Of a stretch of DNA of 32,707 nucleotides, positions 1 through 7,428 are shown in pieces. This stretch comes from Streptacidiphilus anmyonensis. GTDB lineage: Bacteria; Actinomycetota; Actinomycetes; Streptomycetales; Streptomycetaceae. The stretch spans positions 57,589 through 90,295 of the forward strand of contig NZ_BBPQ01000020.1 of NCBI RefSeq assembly GCF_000787855.1. The letters are read 5' to 3'. A program made the position numbers and the translations under genes. Numbering within the stretch: the first letter of the stretch is position 1; every line of letters starts with the position of its first letter. Below the pieces are notes generated by a model. That model was not told the DNA's origin and searched no databases. It was given only the letters and a program-made list of their open reading frames with translations.

Positions 1-2156
1 GTCGGGCCGTTGACCGCCGCGATCCCCACCTCGTCGGTGAGCAGCGGCAGCACCTCGTCCTCGGACGCCTGCACCGCCACCATCGCACCACCCGACGGCA
101 ACGCCTGCATCAACCGACCACGCGCCGCCACCAGCCTGGCAGCGTCCGCCAGCGACAACACCCCGGCCACATGGGCGGCCGCGATCTCACCGATCGAATG
201 ACCCGCCAGGAAGTCCGGACGCACACCCCACGACTCCACCAGACGGAACAGCGCCACCTCGACCGCGAACAACGCCGGCTGCGTGCACGCCGTCTCGTCG
301 ATCCGCTCCCCGCCGAAGACGACCTCCCGCAACGGCAGGTCCAGCTCTCCGTCCAACTCAGCACACACGGCGTCGAACGCCGCCGCGAACACCGGGAACG
401 CCTCGTACAGCTCACGGCCCATCCCGGCCCGCTGACTGCCCTGGCCGGTGAAGAGGAACGCCGTCCGGCCCTCCACCACCGAGCCCCGGACGAGGTTCGC
501 GTCCGGTTCGCCTGCCGCCAGCGCGCCGAGCCCGCGCAGGAACTCCTCGCGGTCACCAGCGACCAGCACGGCCCGACGTTCCAGCGCCGCCCGCCCGGTC
601 GCCAACGAGTGGCCCACGTCGAGGGGTTCGAGTCCGGGCTCGGCCTCCAGCCGCTCCCGCAGCCGGGCCGCCTGGGCGCGCAGCGCGTCCTCGCTGCGGC
701 CGGCCAGCGGCCAGGGCAGCACGGAGAGCGCCGGCACCGCCGGGTCGGCGCCCGTCCCGGAGTCCGGTTCCTCGGCGGCGGGGGGCTGCTCGATGATGGT
801 GTGCGCGTTGGTGCCGCTCATCCCGAACGAGGAGATGCCGACGCGACGCGGCCGCCCGGTCTCCGGCCACTCCCGCGCCTCGGTGAGCAGCTCCACCGCG
901 CCCGCCGACCAGTCCACGTTGTGGGTCGGCTCGTCCACGTGCAGGGTCCTCGGCAGGACGCCGTGGCGGATCGCCATCACCGTCTTGATCACACCGGCGA
1001 CGCCCGCGGCGGCCTGGGTGTGCCCGATGTTGGACTTCAACGAGCCCAGCCACAGGGGCCGTTCGCGGTTCTGGCCATAGGTGGCGAGCAGCGCCTGCGC
1101 CTCGATCGGGTCGCCGAGGCGGGTTCCCGTGCCGTGCGCCTCGACGGCGTCGACCTCGTCGGGGGTCAGCCGGGCGCTGGCGAGCGCCTGAAGGATCACC
1201 CGCTGCTGGGAGGGGCCGTTCGGCGCGGTCAGGCCGTTGCTGGCGCCGTCCTGGTTGACGGCGCTGCCGCGCACGATCGCGAGCACCGGGTGTCCGTTGC
1301 GCCGCGCGTCCGAGAGCCGCTCGACCAGCAGCATGCCGGCGCCCTCGGCCCAGCCGGTGCCGTCGGCGGCGTTCGCGAAGGACTTGCAACGTCCGTTGAC
1401 CGCCAGCCCGCGCTGCCGGCTGAAGTCGATGAAGGTGCCCGGGGTGTTCATCACCGTGACACCGCCGGCCAGGGCCAGCGAGCACTCGCCGTTGCGCAGC
1501 GCCTGCACGGCCAGATGGAGCGCCACCAGCGAGGACGAGCAGGCCGTGTCGACCGTCACCGCCGGGCCCTCCAGGCCCAGGCTGTAGGCGATCCGGCCGG
1601 AGACGACGCTGGCCGCGTTGCCGGTGCCGAGGTAGCCCTCGACGTCGTCCGTGGAGTTCATCAGGACGGCCAGGTAGTCCTGACCGCTGGTCCCGGCGAA
1701 GACGCCGACCCGGCTGCCGTGCACCGACAGCGGGTCGATGCCGGCCCGCTCGAACGCCTCCCAGGACGTCTCCAGCAGCAGCCGCTGCTGCGGGTCCATC
1801 GCCAGCGCCTCACGCGGGCTGATGCCGAAGACGGTCGGGTCGAAGTGGGCGAGGTCGTGCAGGAAGCCGCCCTCGCGGGTGTACGAGGTGCCGGGGTGGT
1901 CCGGGTCCGGGTGGTAGAGGTTCTCCACGTCCCAGCCGCGGTCGGCCGGGAACTCCGACATCGCGTCCCCGCCGGCGGCGACCAGCTGCCACAGCTCCTC
2001 GGGCGAGGCCACCCCGCCCGGGAACCGGCAACTCATCGCGACGATGGCGATGGGTTCCTGGTCCTTGGCCTCCACCTCACGCAGCCGCAACCGGGTCTGG
2101 TGCAGATCGGCCGTCACCCGCTTGAGATAGCCGCGGAGTGTCTCTTCATTCGCCAT
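1..2156 (-). CDS. Modular type I polyketide synthase, N-terminal part (docking-KS-AT), cut by window edge
   Basis: Extender-module subunit of a modular polyketide synthase; 718 codons are visible before the left edge. Residues 1-32 form a charged helical N-terminal docking segment, so this subunit receives its chain from an upstream PKS protein and is not a loading module. The ketosynthase (about 33-455) has all catalytic residues: Cys206 in DTACSSS, His341 in EAHGTGT and His379 in KSNIGH. The acyltransferase begins near 565 ([10 protein letters not shown]) with the nucleophile Ser653 in GHSIG. GHSIG and the upstream [10 protein letters not shown] are typical of malonyl-CoA-specific ATs; methylmalonyl ATs usually have GHSQG. 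The later HAFH/YASH specificity motif lies outside the window. ATG at 2154-2156 follows GAGGT about 8 nt upstream. Divergent from the ureohydrolase gene. Product unknown. Confidence 0.97.
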   Translation of the reverse strand, partial: MANEETLRGYLKRVTADLHQTRLRLREVEAKDQEPIAIVAMSCRFPGGVASPEELWQLVAAGGDAMSEFPADRGWDVENLYHPDPDHPGTSYTREGGFLHDLAHFDPTVFGISPREALAMDPQQRLLLETSWEAFERAGIDPLSVHGSRVGVFAGTSGQDYLAVLMNSTDDVEGYLGTGNAASVVSGRIAYSLGLEGPAVTVDTACSSSLVALHLAVQALRNGECSLALAGGVTVMNTPGTFIDFSRQRGLAVNGRCKSFANAADGTGWAEGAGMLLVERLSDARRNGHPVLAIVRGSAVNQDGASNGLTAPNGPSQQRVILQALASARLTPDEVDAVEAHGTGTRLGDPIEAQALLATYGQNRERPLWLGSLKSNIGHTQAAAGVAGVIKTVMAIRHGVLPRTLHVDEPTHNVDWSAGAVELLTEAREWPETGRPRRVGISSFGMSGTNAHTIIEQPPAAEEPDSGTGADPAVPALSVLPWPLAGRSEDALRAQAARLRERLEAEPGLEPLDVGHSLATGRAALERRAVLVAGDREEFLRGLGALAAGEPDANLVRGSVVEGRTAFLFTGQGSQRAGMGRELYEAFPVFAAAFDAVCAELDGELDLPLREVVFGGERIDETACTQPALFAVEVALFRLVESWGVRPDFLAGHSIGEIAAAHVAGVLSLADAARLVAARGRLMQALPSGGAMVAVQASEDEVLPLLTDEVGIAAVNGP

Positions 2157-2507
2157 TTAACGTGACCTCATTACGGCGTTCCGGCTGCCGATCTGCGGTG
2201 GGGCCGCTTGCGATCGTGTCAATATCCGGCGTCACGCTAAGGCGGCCCCCGCGGACCGCCAACCCCTAGCCAACCCCTAGGTGACGTCGGATGATTCGTC
2301 GCCGGGCGAGCCGATCCGCAGCGACCGCGAATAGGGGTGAACCCGGTCCGGAACAGGGGTTGAAGGGGTCGAACAGGAGGCTGTCCGGGGTTCGGCGGAT
2401 TTCTCGCGCTGCCTAGGCTGGCATCTCAGCAAGGTATGCGAACCAGTCCGCGAACCGGCTGCCCGAATCGCATGTGGAATGCGAGCGACCTCCACCGGGG
2501 AGATGTG
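2157..2507. promoter_or_regulatory. Divergent promoter region with tandem 11-bp and 9-bp repeats
   Basis: This 351-bp region holds no gene and separates the PKS (minus) from the ureohydrolase (plus). CCAACCCCTAG occurs twice head-to-tail at 2259-2280; on the minus strand this reads CTAGGGGTTGG twice, one helical turn apart. On the ureohydrolase side AGGGGTTGA (2355-2363) is followed directly by AGGGGTCGA (2364-2372), and TAGGGGTGA lies near 2332. The PKS-facing strand has a perfect -35 TTGACA (2222-2217) but no good -10. The plus strand has a TAGGCT -10 candidate at 2413-2418. SARP activators bind heptamers repeated every 11 bp, and LuxR-type LAL regulators of PKS clusters bind CTAGGG-like half sites; either could apply. 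Co-regulation of both genes is inferred. Confidence 0.6.
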
Positions 2508-3626
2508 TTGAACGACAAGCCTCAGACGCCCGAGCATCGCCTGGAGATCGACCGGTCGACGGCTCCCGGCCGGGAGCCGGGGCCGATCGACCTCCGCCGG
2601 TACTACGCGCACCCGGCCTACTCGGGCATCGCGACCTTCATGGGTGTCCCGTACTGCCTCAACCAGGAGGACCTGCGGGCCGGGAACGTCGACGTCGCCG
2701 TGCTGGGCATCCCGCTGGACGCCTCGGTCGGCCACCGCGGCGCGTCCTACGGACCCCGCATGATCCGGTCCGACGAGCGCTACGTCTTCAACACGCCCGA
2801 GGCGATGATCAACGCCAGCACCCGGATCAACCCGTTCGACGTGCTCAAGGTCGTGGACTACGGCGACGCGGCGGTGGACCCGTTCAGCACCGCGAACTCG
2901 ATCGGCCCGATCCGGGACCTGGTCCGGGAGATCGCCGAGGTGGGGGCGGTACCGGTGCTGCTGGGCGGCGACCACTCGCTGCTCTGGCCGAGCGTGGGCG
3001 CGCTGGCCGACGTCTACGGCCCGGAGAAGATCGGCGTCATCCACTTCGACGCCCATCCCGACTGCCACGACACCATGCTGGGCCACAAGGTCACCCACAG
3101 CACTCCGATCCGGCGGATCATCGAGGACGAGAAGATCCCGGCGGGCAACGTGGTCCAGGTCGGGCTGCGCACCGTCACCGGCCCCGACAACCAGCTGTTC
3201 AACTGGATGCGCCGACAGGGCATGAAGTCGCACTTCATGGCCGAGATCGAGCAGATCGGCTTCCACGCCGTCCTCGACAAGGCCATCGCGGAGGTGCAGG
3301 AGAACGCCGAGTTCGTCTATCTCTCCCTGGACATCGACGTGCTCGACCCGGCCTTCGCCCCCGGGACGGGCACTCCTGAGCCCGGCGGCCTGACCAACCG
3401 TGAGCTGTTCCCGGCCTTCCGCCGGATCTGCCACGAGACCAAGGTCATCGGAATGGACGTGGTCGAGGTCGCGCCGCACCTGGACGCCGGCTACTCCACC
3501 ACGATGAACGCCCGCCGCGCCATCTTCGAGGGCCTGACCGGCCTCGCGATGAACCGCCTGAAGATCAGCGGCCCGAACTACCTCAACCCGATCGTCTCCG
3601 GCCAGGTCAAGTTCCCCATGGGCTGA
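2508..3626 (+). CDS. Ureohydrolase (agmatinase/guanidinobutyrase-like)
   Basis: Arginase/agmatinase-family Mn-dependent hydrolase, predicted to release urea from a guanidino group and leave an amine. The binuclear metal motifs are all present: GGDHS, DAHPDCHD (usual form DAHTD) and SLDIDVLDPAFAPGTGTPEPGG, so the enzyme should be active. Length 372 aa is slightly above the 300-350 usual, owing to an N-terminal extension. I chose TTG at 2508 because GGGGAG (2497-2502) sits 5 nt upstream; an in-frame ATG at 2436 would add 24 residues with no clear RBS, and GTG 2505 is also possible. It is divergent from a PKS gene. Amidinohydrolases of this family unmask the guanidino end of arginine-derived polyketides such as mediomycin and desertomycin; that role here is inferred, and ordinary agmatine or guanidinobutyrate catabolism is the alternative. 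Confidence 0.9.
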   Translation: MNDKPQTPEHRLEIDRSTAPGREPGPIDLRRYYAHPAYSGIATFMGVPYCLNQEDLRAGNVDVAVLGIPLDASVGHRGASYGPRMIRSDERYVFNTPEAMINASTRINPFDVLKVVDYGDAAVDPFSTANSIGPIRDLVREIAEVGAVPVLLGGDHSLLWPSVGALADVYGPEKIGVIHFDAHPDCHDTMLGHKVTHSTPIRRIIEDEKIPAGNVVQVGLRTVTGPDNQLFNWMRRQGMKSHFMAEIEQIGFHAVLDKAIAEVQENAEFVYLSLDIDVLDPAFAPGTGTPEPGGLTNRELFPAFRRICHETKVIGMDVVEVAPHLDAGYSTTMNARRAIFEGLTGLAMNRLKISGPNYLNPIVSGQVKFPMG

Positions 3627-3660
3627 GGCACGGCGACAGGCTCGAACGGGACGCCGTCCT

Positions 3661-3698
3661 GGCCCCGCCCCTCCTCGTCGTCGGATGCGGCGGGGGCC
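3661..3698 (+). terminator. Weak GC hairpin after ureohydrolase gene
   Basis: GGCCCCGCC (3661-3669) can pair with GGCGGGGGCC (3689-3698) with one bulged G and a 19-nt loop. It lies 35 bp past the ureohydrolase stop and has no U-tract. It may be a rho-independent-like terminator, but the long loop makes this tentative. Confidence 0.3.
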
Positions 3699-3746
3699 AC
3701 GGCGCGCGACGATGGTCGGGGAGGTCGACCGTCCGAAGGAGTCCCG

Positions 3747-4283
3747 ATGAGCTCGACGTCCAGCGTGGAGAACGTCCACCGAGTGACCAAGGGGGCGTTG
3801 TTGACCGTCCAGGGGCGGACGCACGCCGTGGATCTCGTCGGCGACACCTCCCTCGGCTACGACCCCGCCGTGCTGGAGCAGTACCGGGCGGGCGTGGTCA
3901 GCACAGTGCCCCTGCTGGTGCGGGCGGACGCCTGCGACGGCGCGGGGATGACGGTCGGAGAGGTGACGTGGGTGATGGACCCCGAGCGGGTCCCGCCCGC
4001 GGGGTTCCTCAGTGCCGTGGTGCCGGGTCAGCCGTTCCCCGCGGTTCAGGAGTACCTGCTCCACGTCCACGTCACGATCCCGGATCTGCTGCCCGGCATC
4101 ACACTGCGCAACGCCGCCGCCTCGGGGCCGGTGATCCTGCGGAACTCCAACGCCGTCGCCTTCCCGCCGGCGAACGACGAGTACGAGCTGGTGCAGCCGG
4201 TCGGGCTCGAGGACGCCGGCAACCCCGGGCCGCTGCTCGCCACGATCGAGCGCTTTCCCACGATCGTGAACCCCCTGCGCTAG
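3747..4283 (+). CDS. Hypothetical protein, 178 aa
   Basis: I do not recognise a family. The 178-aa product has no signal peptide or membrane segment. It looks like a compact soluble, mostly beta-rich protein, with alternating hydrophobic stretches (GALLTVQGRTHAVDLVGDT, then VSTVPLLVRADA) and a Pro/Asn-rich C-terminal half. The ATG has a strong AAGGAG 6 nt upstream (gaaggagtcccgATG), which fixes the start and supports a real gene. It is 120 bp downstream of the ureohydrolase on the same strand, behind only a weak hairpin, so it could be co-transcribed. It converges on the baeRF3 gene, with stops only 4 bp apart. Whether it belongs to the PKS cluster cannot be judged from sequence. Confidence 0.75.
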   Translation: MSSTSSVENVHRVTKGALLTVQGRTHAVDLVGDTSLGYDPAVLEQYRAGVVSTVPLLVRADACDGAGMTVGEVTWVMDPERVPPAGFLSAVVPGQPFPAVQEYLLHVHVTIPDLLPGITLRNAAASGPVILRNSNAVAFPPANDEYELVQPVGLEDAGNPGPLLATIERFPTIVNPLR

Positions 4284-4287
4284 GAGC

Positions 4288-5463
4288 TCAGAAGCGCAGT
4301 ACCGCCGCCACCCCGTCGGTCGCGGCCAGCGTGCCGTCGGGCACGAACTGGACGCGGCCCTGAGCGCAGAGGGTGTCCTCGACGAGTTGTTCGACGATGT
4401 CGGTCGACACGCCTCTGCTGTGCGGAGCCGGTCCGATGTCCTGCTTGGGGTTCGGCAGCGTCACCGGCTCCGGGGCCGGGAGGACTTCGAGGTCCCGGCG
4501 GTCGTCGGAGATGCGACCGGCCATCACGCAGCCCTCGTCCACGACGAGCAGACTGACCCGCTTGTCCGCGACGGCCGTCCAGACCTCCGCGGCGCCACCC
4601 GCGAAGGTGCCACGTCCCCGGGCGGTGTCCAGAGCTTCCAGTGTCCCGGCCACCTGACGCGCGTGGAACGCCTCCAACGCCGGCTCCAGTCGTCGCGCCA
4701 GATCCGCCGCGGGCACGGTCTCCATGCCGGTCAGCGGCAGGGTGCCGGCGAGGAGGTCGCCCAGGTCGGTCTCGTTGACGAACAGGGTGAGCATCTTGGG
4801 GCTTCCGACCAGGAACAGCGGCGGCCGGCCGAGTTCCTTGACCGCCTCCCCGAGGTGTCCGTCGAGAGCCCGCAGGTACTGCTTGAGCGGAGCCTCGTGG
4901 TCCTCGTAGGGCGCCGCGTGCGGAATCGGGCCGGGGACGGCGTCCTCGGGTGACGGAATCTGCGGGGCGTAGGGGAAGCCGTCCCCCTTGACCTCTGCCA
5001 GGTCCCGCGCGGCCCCGCGGAACAGGCGACACAGCTTCTGGTCGAGGACCAGGACCAGGTAGGGCTGCGCTCCCTGCTCGGCGGCCACGAGGTACCGCGT
5101 CAGGAACGAGGTGCTGAACTCGACACGCGGTGCGACCGTCCAGGGTGAGGTGAACTGCCGCACCTGCACCGGTTCGCCCGCGGCCAGGTAGGCCACCAGC
5201 GCGTCGCCGGGACGGGACGAGTCGCGCGCGTTCTCGATCACGCCGGGGTCCAGCCTGTGGTGGAGCAGGTCGCGCTGGGCGTCCCGGTCGACCCCCGGAT
5301 CGTCGGCCAGCCTGCGCTTCGCCTCGGTGACCAGATCGCGCAGCAGGATGCGCGACTTGTCACCGAGGCGGTCACGCCGATCCGTCGGCATGACCAGCGT
5401 GATCGCCGGATAGGGCCGCGTTCCGCGTAGCGCGGCCAGTTCTTCGGTCGTTGCCTCGGCCAT
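4288..5463 (-). CDS. baeRF3-type (eRF1-like fold) protein
   Basis: 391-aa protein resembling the bacterial archaeo-eukaryotic release-factor family 3. These are stand-alone eRF1-like proteins of uncertain function, proposed to act on ribosomes or in stress responses. Features that fit are the N-terminal TRPYPAITLVMPT strand, a central RNA-binding-type beta domain with VLVLDQKLCRLFRG, the GRPPLFLVGSPKML strand in the second half, RVSLLVVDEG, and the C-terminal LAATDGVAAVLRF ending typical of the group. No signal peptide or TM segment. The ATG at 5463 has only a poor Shine-Dalgarno; it lies 18 bp behind a 58-aa ORF, so translation may depend on the upstream gene. The family call is from pattern recognition. 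Confidence 0.72.
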   Translation of the reverse strand: MAEATTEELAALRGTRPYPAITLVMPTDRRDRLGDKSRILLRDLVTEAKRRLADDPGVDRDAQRDLLHHRLDPGVIENARDSSRPGDALVAYLAAGEPVQVRQFTSPWTVAPRVEFSTSFLTRYLVAAEQGAQPYLVLVLDQKLCRLFRGAARDLAEVKGDGFPYAPQIPSPEDAVPGPIPHAAPYEDHEAPLKQYLRALDGHLGEAVKELGRPPLFLVGSPKMLTLFVNETDLGDLLAGTLPLTGMETVPAADLARRLEPALEAFHARQVAGTLEALDTARGRGTFAGGAAEVWTAVADKRVSLLVVDEGCVMAGRISDDRRDLEVLPAPEPVTLPNPKQDIGPAPHSRGVSTDIVEQLVEDTLCAQGRVQFVPDGTLAATDGVAAVLRF

Positions 5464-5481
5464 GTCGCACCACGCCGTCTG

Positions 5482-5658
5482 TCAGGGAGCCCAGTGGCCG
5501 TCGGGCTGGCGGAAATCGTGGGGCCGTTGACGCTGCTGGAGCATCTGGTCCTTGGTCTGGCGGATCGCGTGGGCCAGCTGGGTGTGGAAGTACAGCAGCT
5601 TGCCCTGCCCGCGTGCCCCGAGCCCGTGATGGCCCTTCGCCGGTGAGTTCTTGCTCAT
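5482..5658 (-). CDS. Small basic protein, 58 aa, upstream of baeRF3 gene
   Basis: Short ORF of 58 codons encoding MSKNSPAKGHHGLGARG... and ending in HDFRQPDGHWAP. Its ATG has GGAGG about 11 nt upstream (ggaggcgcggacagtcATG). The product is basic and rich in Gln/His, with one predicted amphipathic helix (about residues 20-44) and no TM segment. It lies 18 bp upstream of the baeRF3-like gene on the same strand, so the two probably form an operon. I do not know its function; binding to RNA or ribosomes would fit both its charge and its partner but is only inference. Confidence 0.6.
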   Translation of the reverse strand: MSKNSPAKGHHGLGARGQGKLLYFHTQLAHAIRQTKDQMLQQRQRPHDFRQPDGHWAP

Positions 5659-5886
5659 GACTGTCCGCGCCTCCCGTCCGGGAATGCCAGGTGGTGGCGG
5701 CGACTCGGTCGTTTCACGCTACGCCGCCCGGGGGACGCGCGCGACCGCGCGCGACGCCCCGACGAGGACGGGCGGAAGGAGCGCACCGAGCTGCCGGCGC
5801 ATGCGCGGGCGCTTCCGTCGGATCGCGGACCCCTCCGGCGTTCCGGGCGCTCGTTGTCCTCGGAGCTGCCCGGGCCGCTCTGCTTG

Positions 5887-5892
5887 TAGGCT
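5887..5892 (+). promoter_or_regulatory. Candidate -10 box for Tim44-like gene
   Basis: TAGGCT matches the streptomycete TANNNT -10 pattern and lies 38 bp before the chosen GTG start. No good -35 is seen 16-18 bp upstream. The 271-bp divergent region 5659-5929 otherwise shows only GC-rich alternating CG runs around 5738-5757. Confidence 0.4.
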
Positions 5893-5929
5893 GGCGTGAA
5901 ACTTGTCTGATTCGTGGGGGGAGAGCCCG

Positions 5930-7285
5930 GTGCGCGCCCGTCGGTGGATATCTGTGGTGGCTGGAGTCGTCGCGCTGAGCAGCCCGACGGTCGCGTATGC
6001 CCGCGGTGGCAGCGGTAGTCACGGCTTCAGCGGGAGCGGGGGCAGCCACGGTGGCGGCTTCCACGGGTCGAGCGGCGGCGGCTTCAGCCACGGTTTCGGC
6101 GGCGGCTTCGGCACCGGCTTCGGAGCCGGTCTCGGCACCAGTGGTGGCGGCGGGTTCTTCACCTTGCTGGTGATCCTCGCCGTGGTCCTGCTGATCCTGT
6201 GGCTCAGGTCCCGGCGCCGGAAGGCCGCGACGGCAAGCGGTCTGAACACCGGCTCGGACCGTACGGCCCACCGGGCGGACGCGCAGGCGCGCGAGCGCGC
6301 CGCCCAGGTCGGGGCCCGGGTCGACGCCATCGCCGACACGGACGCGACCTTCGACCGTGCCGCGCTCGAGCGCCGTGCCGTCTGGCTGTACACGACCGCC
6401 CAACGCGCCTGGACGGCGCGCGATCACGCCATGCTGCAGCAGATCCTGTCCCCGGTGCTCTACGGCAAGTGGGCCGACGAGCTGCGCGACTACGCGTCCC
6501 GTGGCGAGGTCAATGTCGTGGAGATCGTCTCCGGCCCGGTGGTCGAGCTGGTCGACGTCGCGAACCGTGCGGGCGAGGTGAACGACACCGTCACCTTCCG
6601 GATCACCGCGACGCTCAACGACTACGTTCGCCGCGGCTACGGCCCGGACGCCATGCGCAAGGACGGCTCGACGCGCCCCGTCGAGTACTGGACGCTGCGC
6701 AAGAACGCGGCCGGCGAGTGGATCGTGTCGTCGGTGGAGCAGGCGGCGGAGGGCGCCCACCACCTGACCAGCGCCATCGAGACGGACGGCTGGGACCAGA
6801 GGGAGGTCGCCCGGGACGCCGTGCTGGAGGTCGCCGGAAAGACCGCGGTCAAGGGCGTGAGCGACATCCTGTCGCTCACCACCATCTCGTGGAGCACGGA
6901 CGCCGACGCCGCCGTGGGCGACCTGAGCGTGCTCGACGGCCGGTTCGACAGGTCGGTCCTCGAGGTCGCCGTCGAGCGGTTCCTCGAGGAGTGGGTCCTG
7001 AACGACGGCAGCCTGGACTTCACGGCCGTGCGCACGCCCAACCGAACCGTCATGCGCGACGCCGCCATCACCTCGGTCAAGGTGCGTTCGCTGGTCTCGC
7101 GCGAGCCGATCGTCTTCCGCGTCGCGGTCGAGGCCGAGGGCGTCTACTACGAGGTCGACCGCCGCAGCGAACAGGTCCTCCGCGGTGACGCCCACAAGCG
7201 CAGGCCGATCGCCTTCACCTTCGGCCTGCGGCTCGACGACACGTCGACCAGGGCGTGGACCGTGACCGCGGCCGGCGTGGAGTAA
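5930..7285 (+). CDS. Tim44-like exported/membrane-anchored protein
   Basis: 451-aa protein. GTG 5930 gives a good signal peptide (MRARRWISVVAGVVALSS..., cleavage likely after AYA near residue 24) and has a GGGGGGAGAG RBS 5-6 nt upstream; the in-frame TTG at 5903 would hide the signal. The mature part begins with a Gly/Ser/His-rich segment (about 25-78), then one TM helix (about 80-98, FFTLLVILAVVLLILWL) and an RSRRRK stop-transfer motif. The rest is cytoplasmic and contains two Tim44/TcmA-like alpha-beta repeats, recognisable from RAVWLYTTAQRAWTARDHAML...LSPVLYGKW and VTFRITATLNDY...YWTLRKNAAGEWIVSSVEQA. Bacterial Tim44-domain proteins bind lipid or membrane partners. It reads in the same direction as the glycine-rich secreted protein 143 bp downstream. 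Precise role unknown. Confidence 0.82.
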   Translation: MRARRWISVVAGVVALSSPTVAYARGGSGSHGFSGSGGSHGGGFHGSSGGGFSHGFGGGFGTGFGAGLGTSGGGGFFTLLVILAVVLLILWLRSRRRKAATASGLNTGSDRTAHRADAQARERAAQVGARVDAIADTDATFDRAALERRAVWLYTTAQRAWTARDHAMLQQILSPVLYGKWADELRDYASRGEVNVVEIVSGPVVELVDVANRAGEVNDTVTFRITATLNDYVRRGYGPDAMRKDGSTRPVEYWTLRKNAAGEWIVSSVEQAAEGAHHLTSAIETDGWDQREVARDAVLEVAGKTAVKGVSDILSLTTISWSTDADAAVGDLSVLDGRFDRSVLEVAVERFLEEWVLNDGSLDFTAVRTPNRTVMRDAAITSVKVRSLVSREPIVFRVAVEAEGVYYEVDRRSEQVLRGDAHKRRPIAFTFGLRLDDTSTRAWTVTAAGVE

Positions 7286-7428
7286 CCGGAGAGCGCGCTT
7301 CGGGACCGCTGGTGTGAATCGGCAGTGTGTCAGCTCGGAGAGGGACCGTCGCACGGCCTTGCGTGATCCAGAGTGACGGAAGGCAGCCTCCCGCTGCCGG
7401 AACACCTCTTCGAGAGCGGAGGCCCGTC

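Noticed and set aside
171-2165. Long plus-strand ORF of 664 codons opposite the PKS gene
   Set aside because: Its protein is Arg/Gly/His-rich with no domain, while the minus strand gives intact KS and AT motifs. It is an antisense shadow typical of high-GC DNA.
2277-4070. Minus-strand ORF of 597 codons opposite the ureohydrolase
   Set aside because: Low-complexity Arg/Asp/Val composition and no motif; the plus strand carries the metal-binding motifs.
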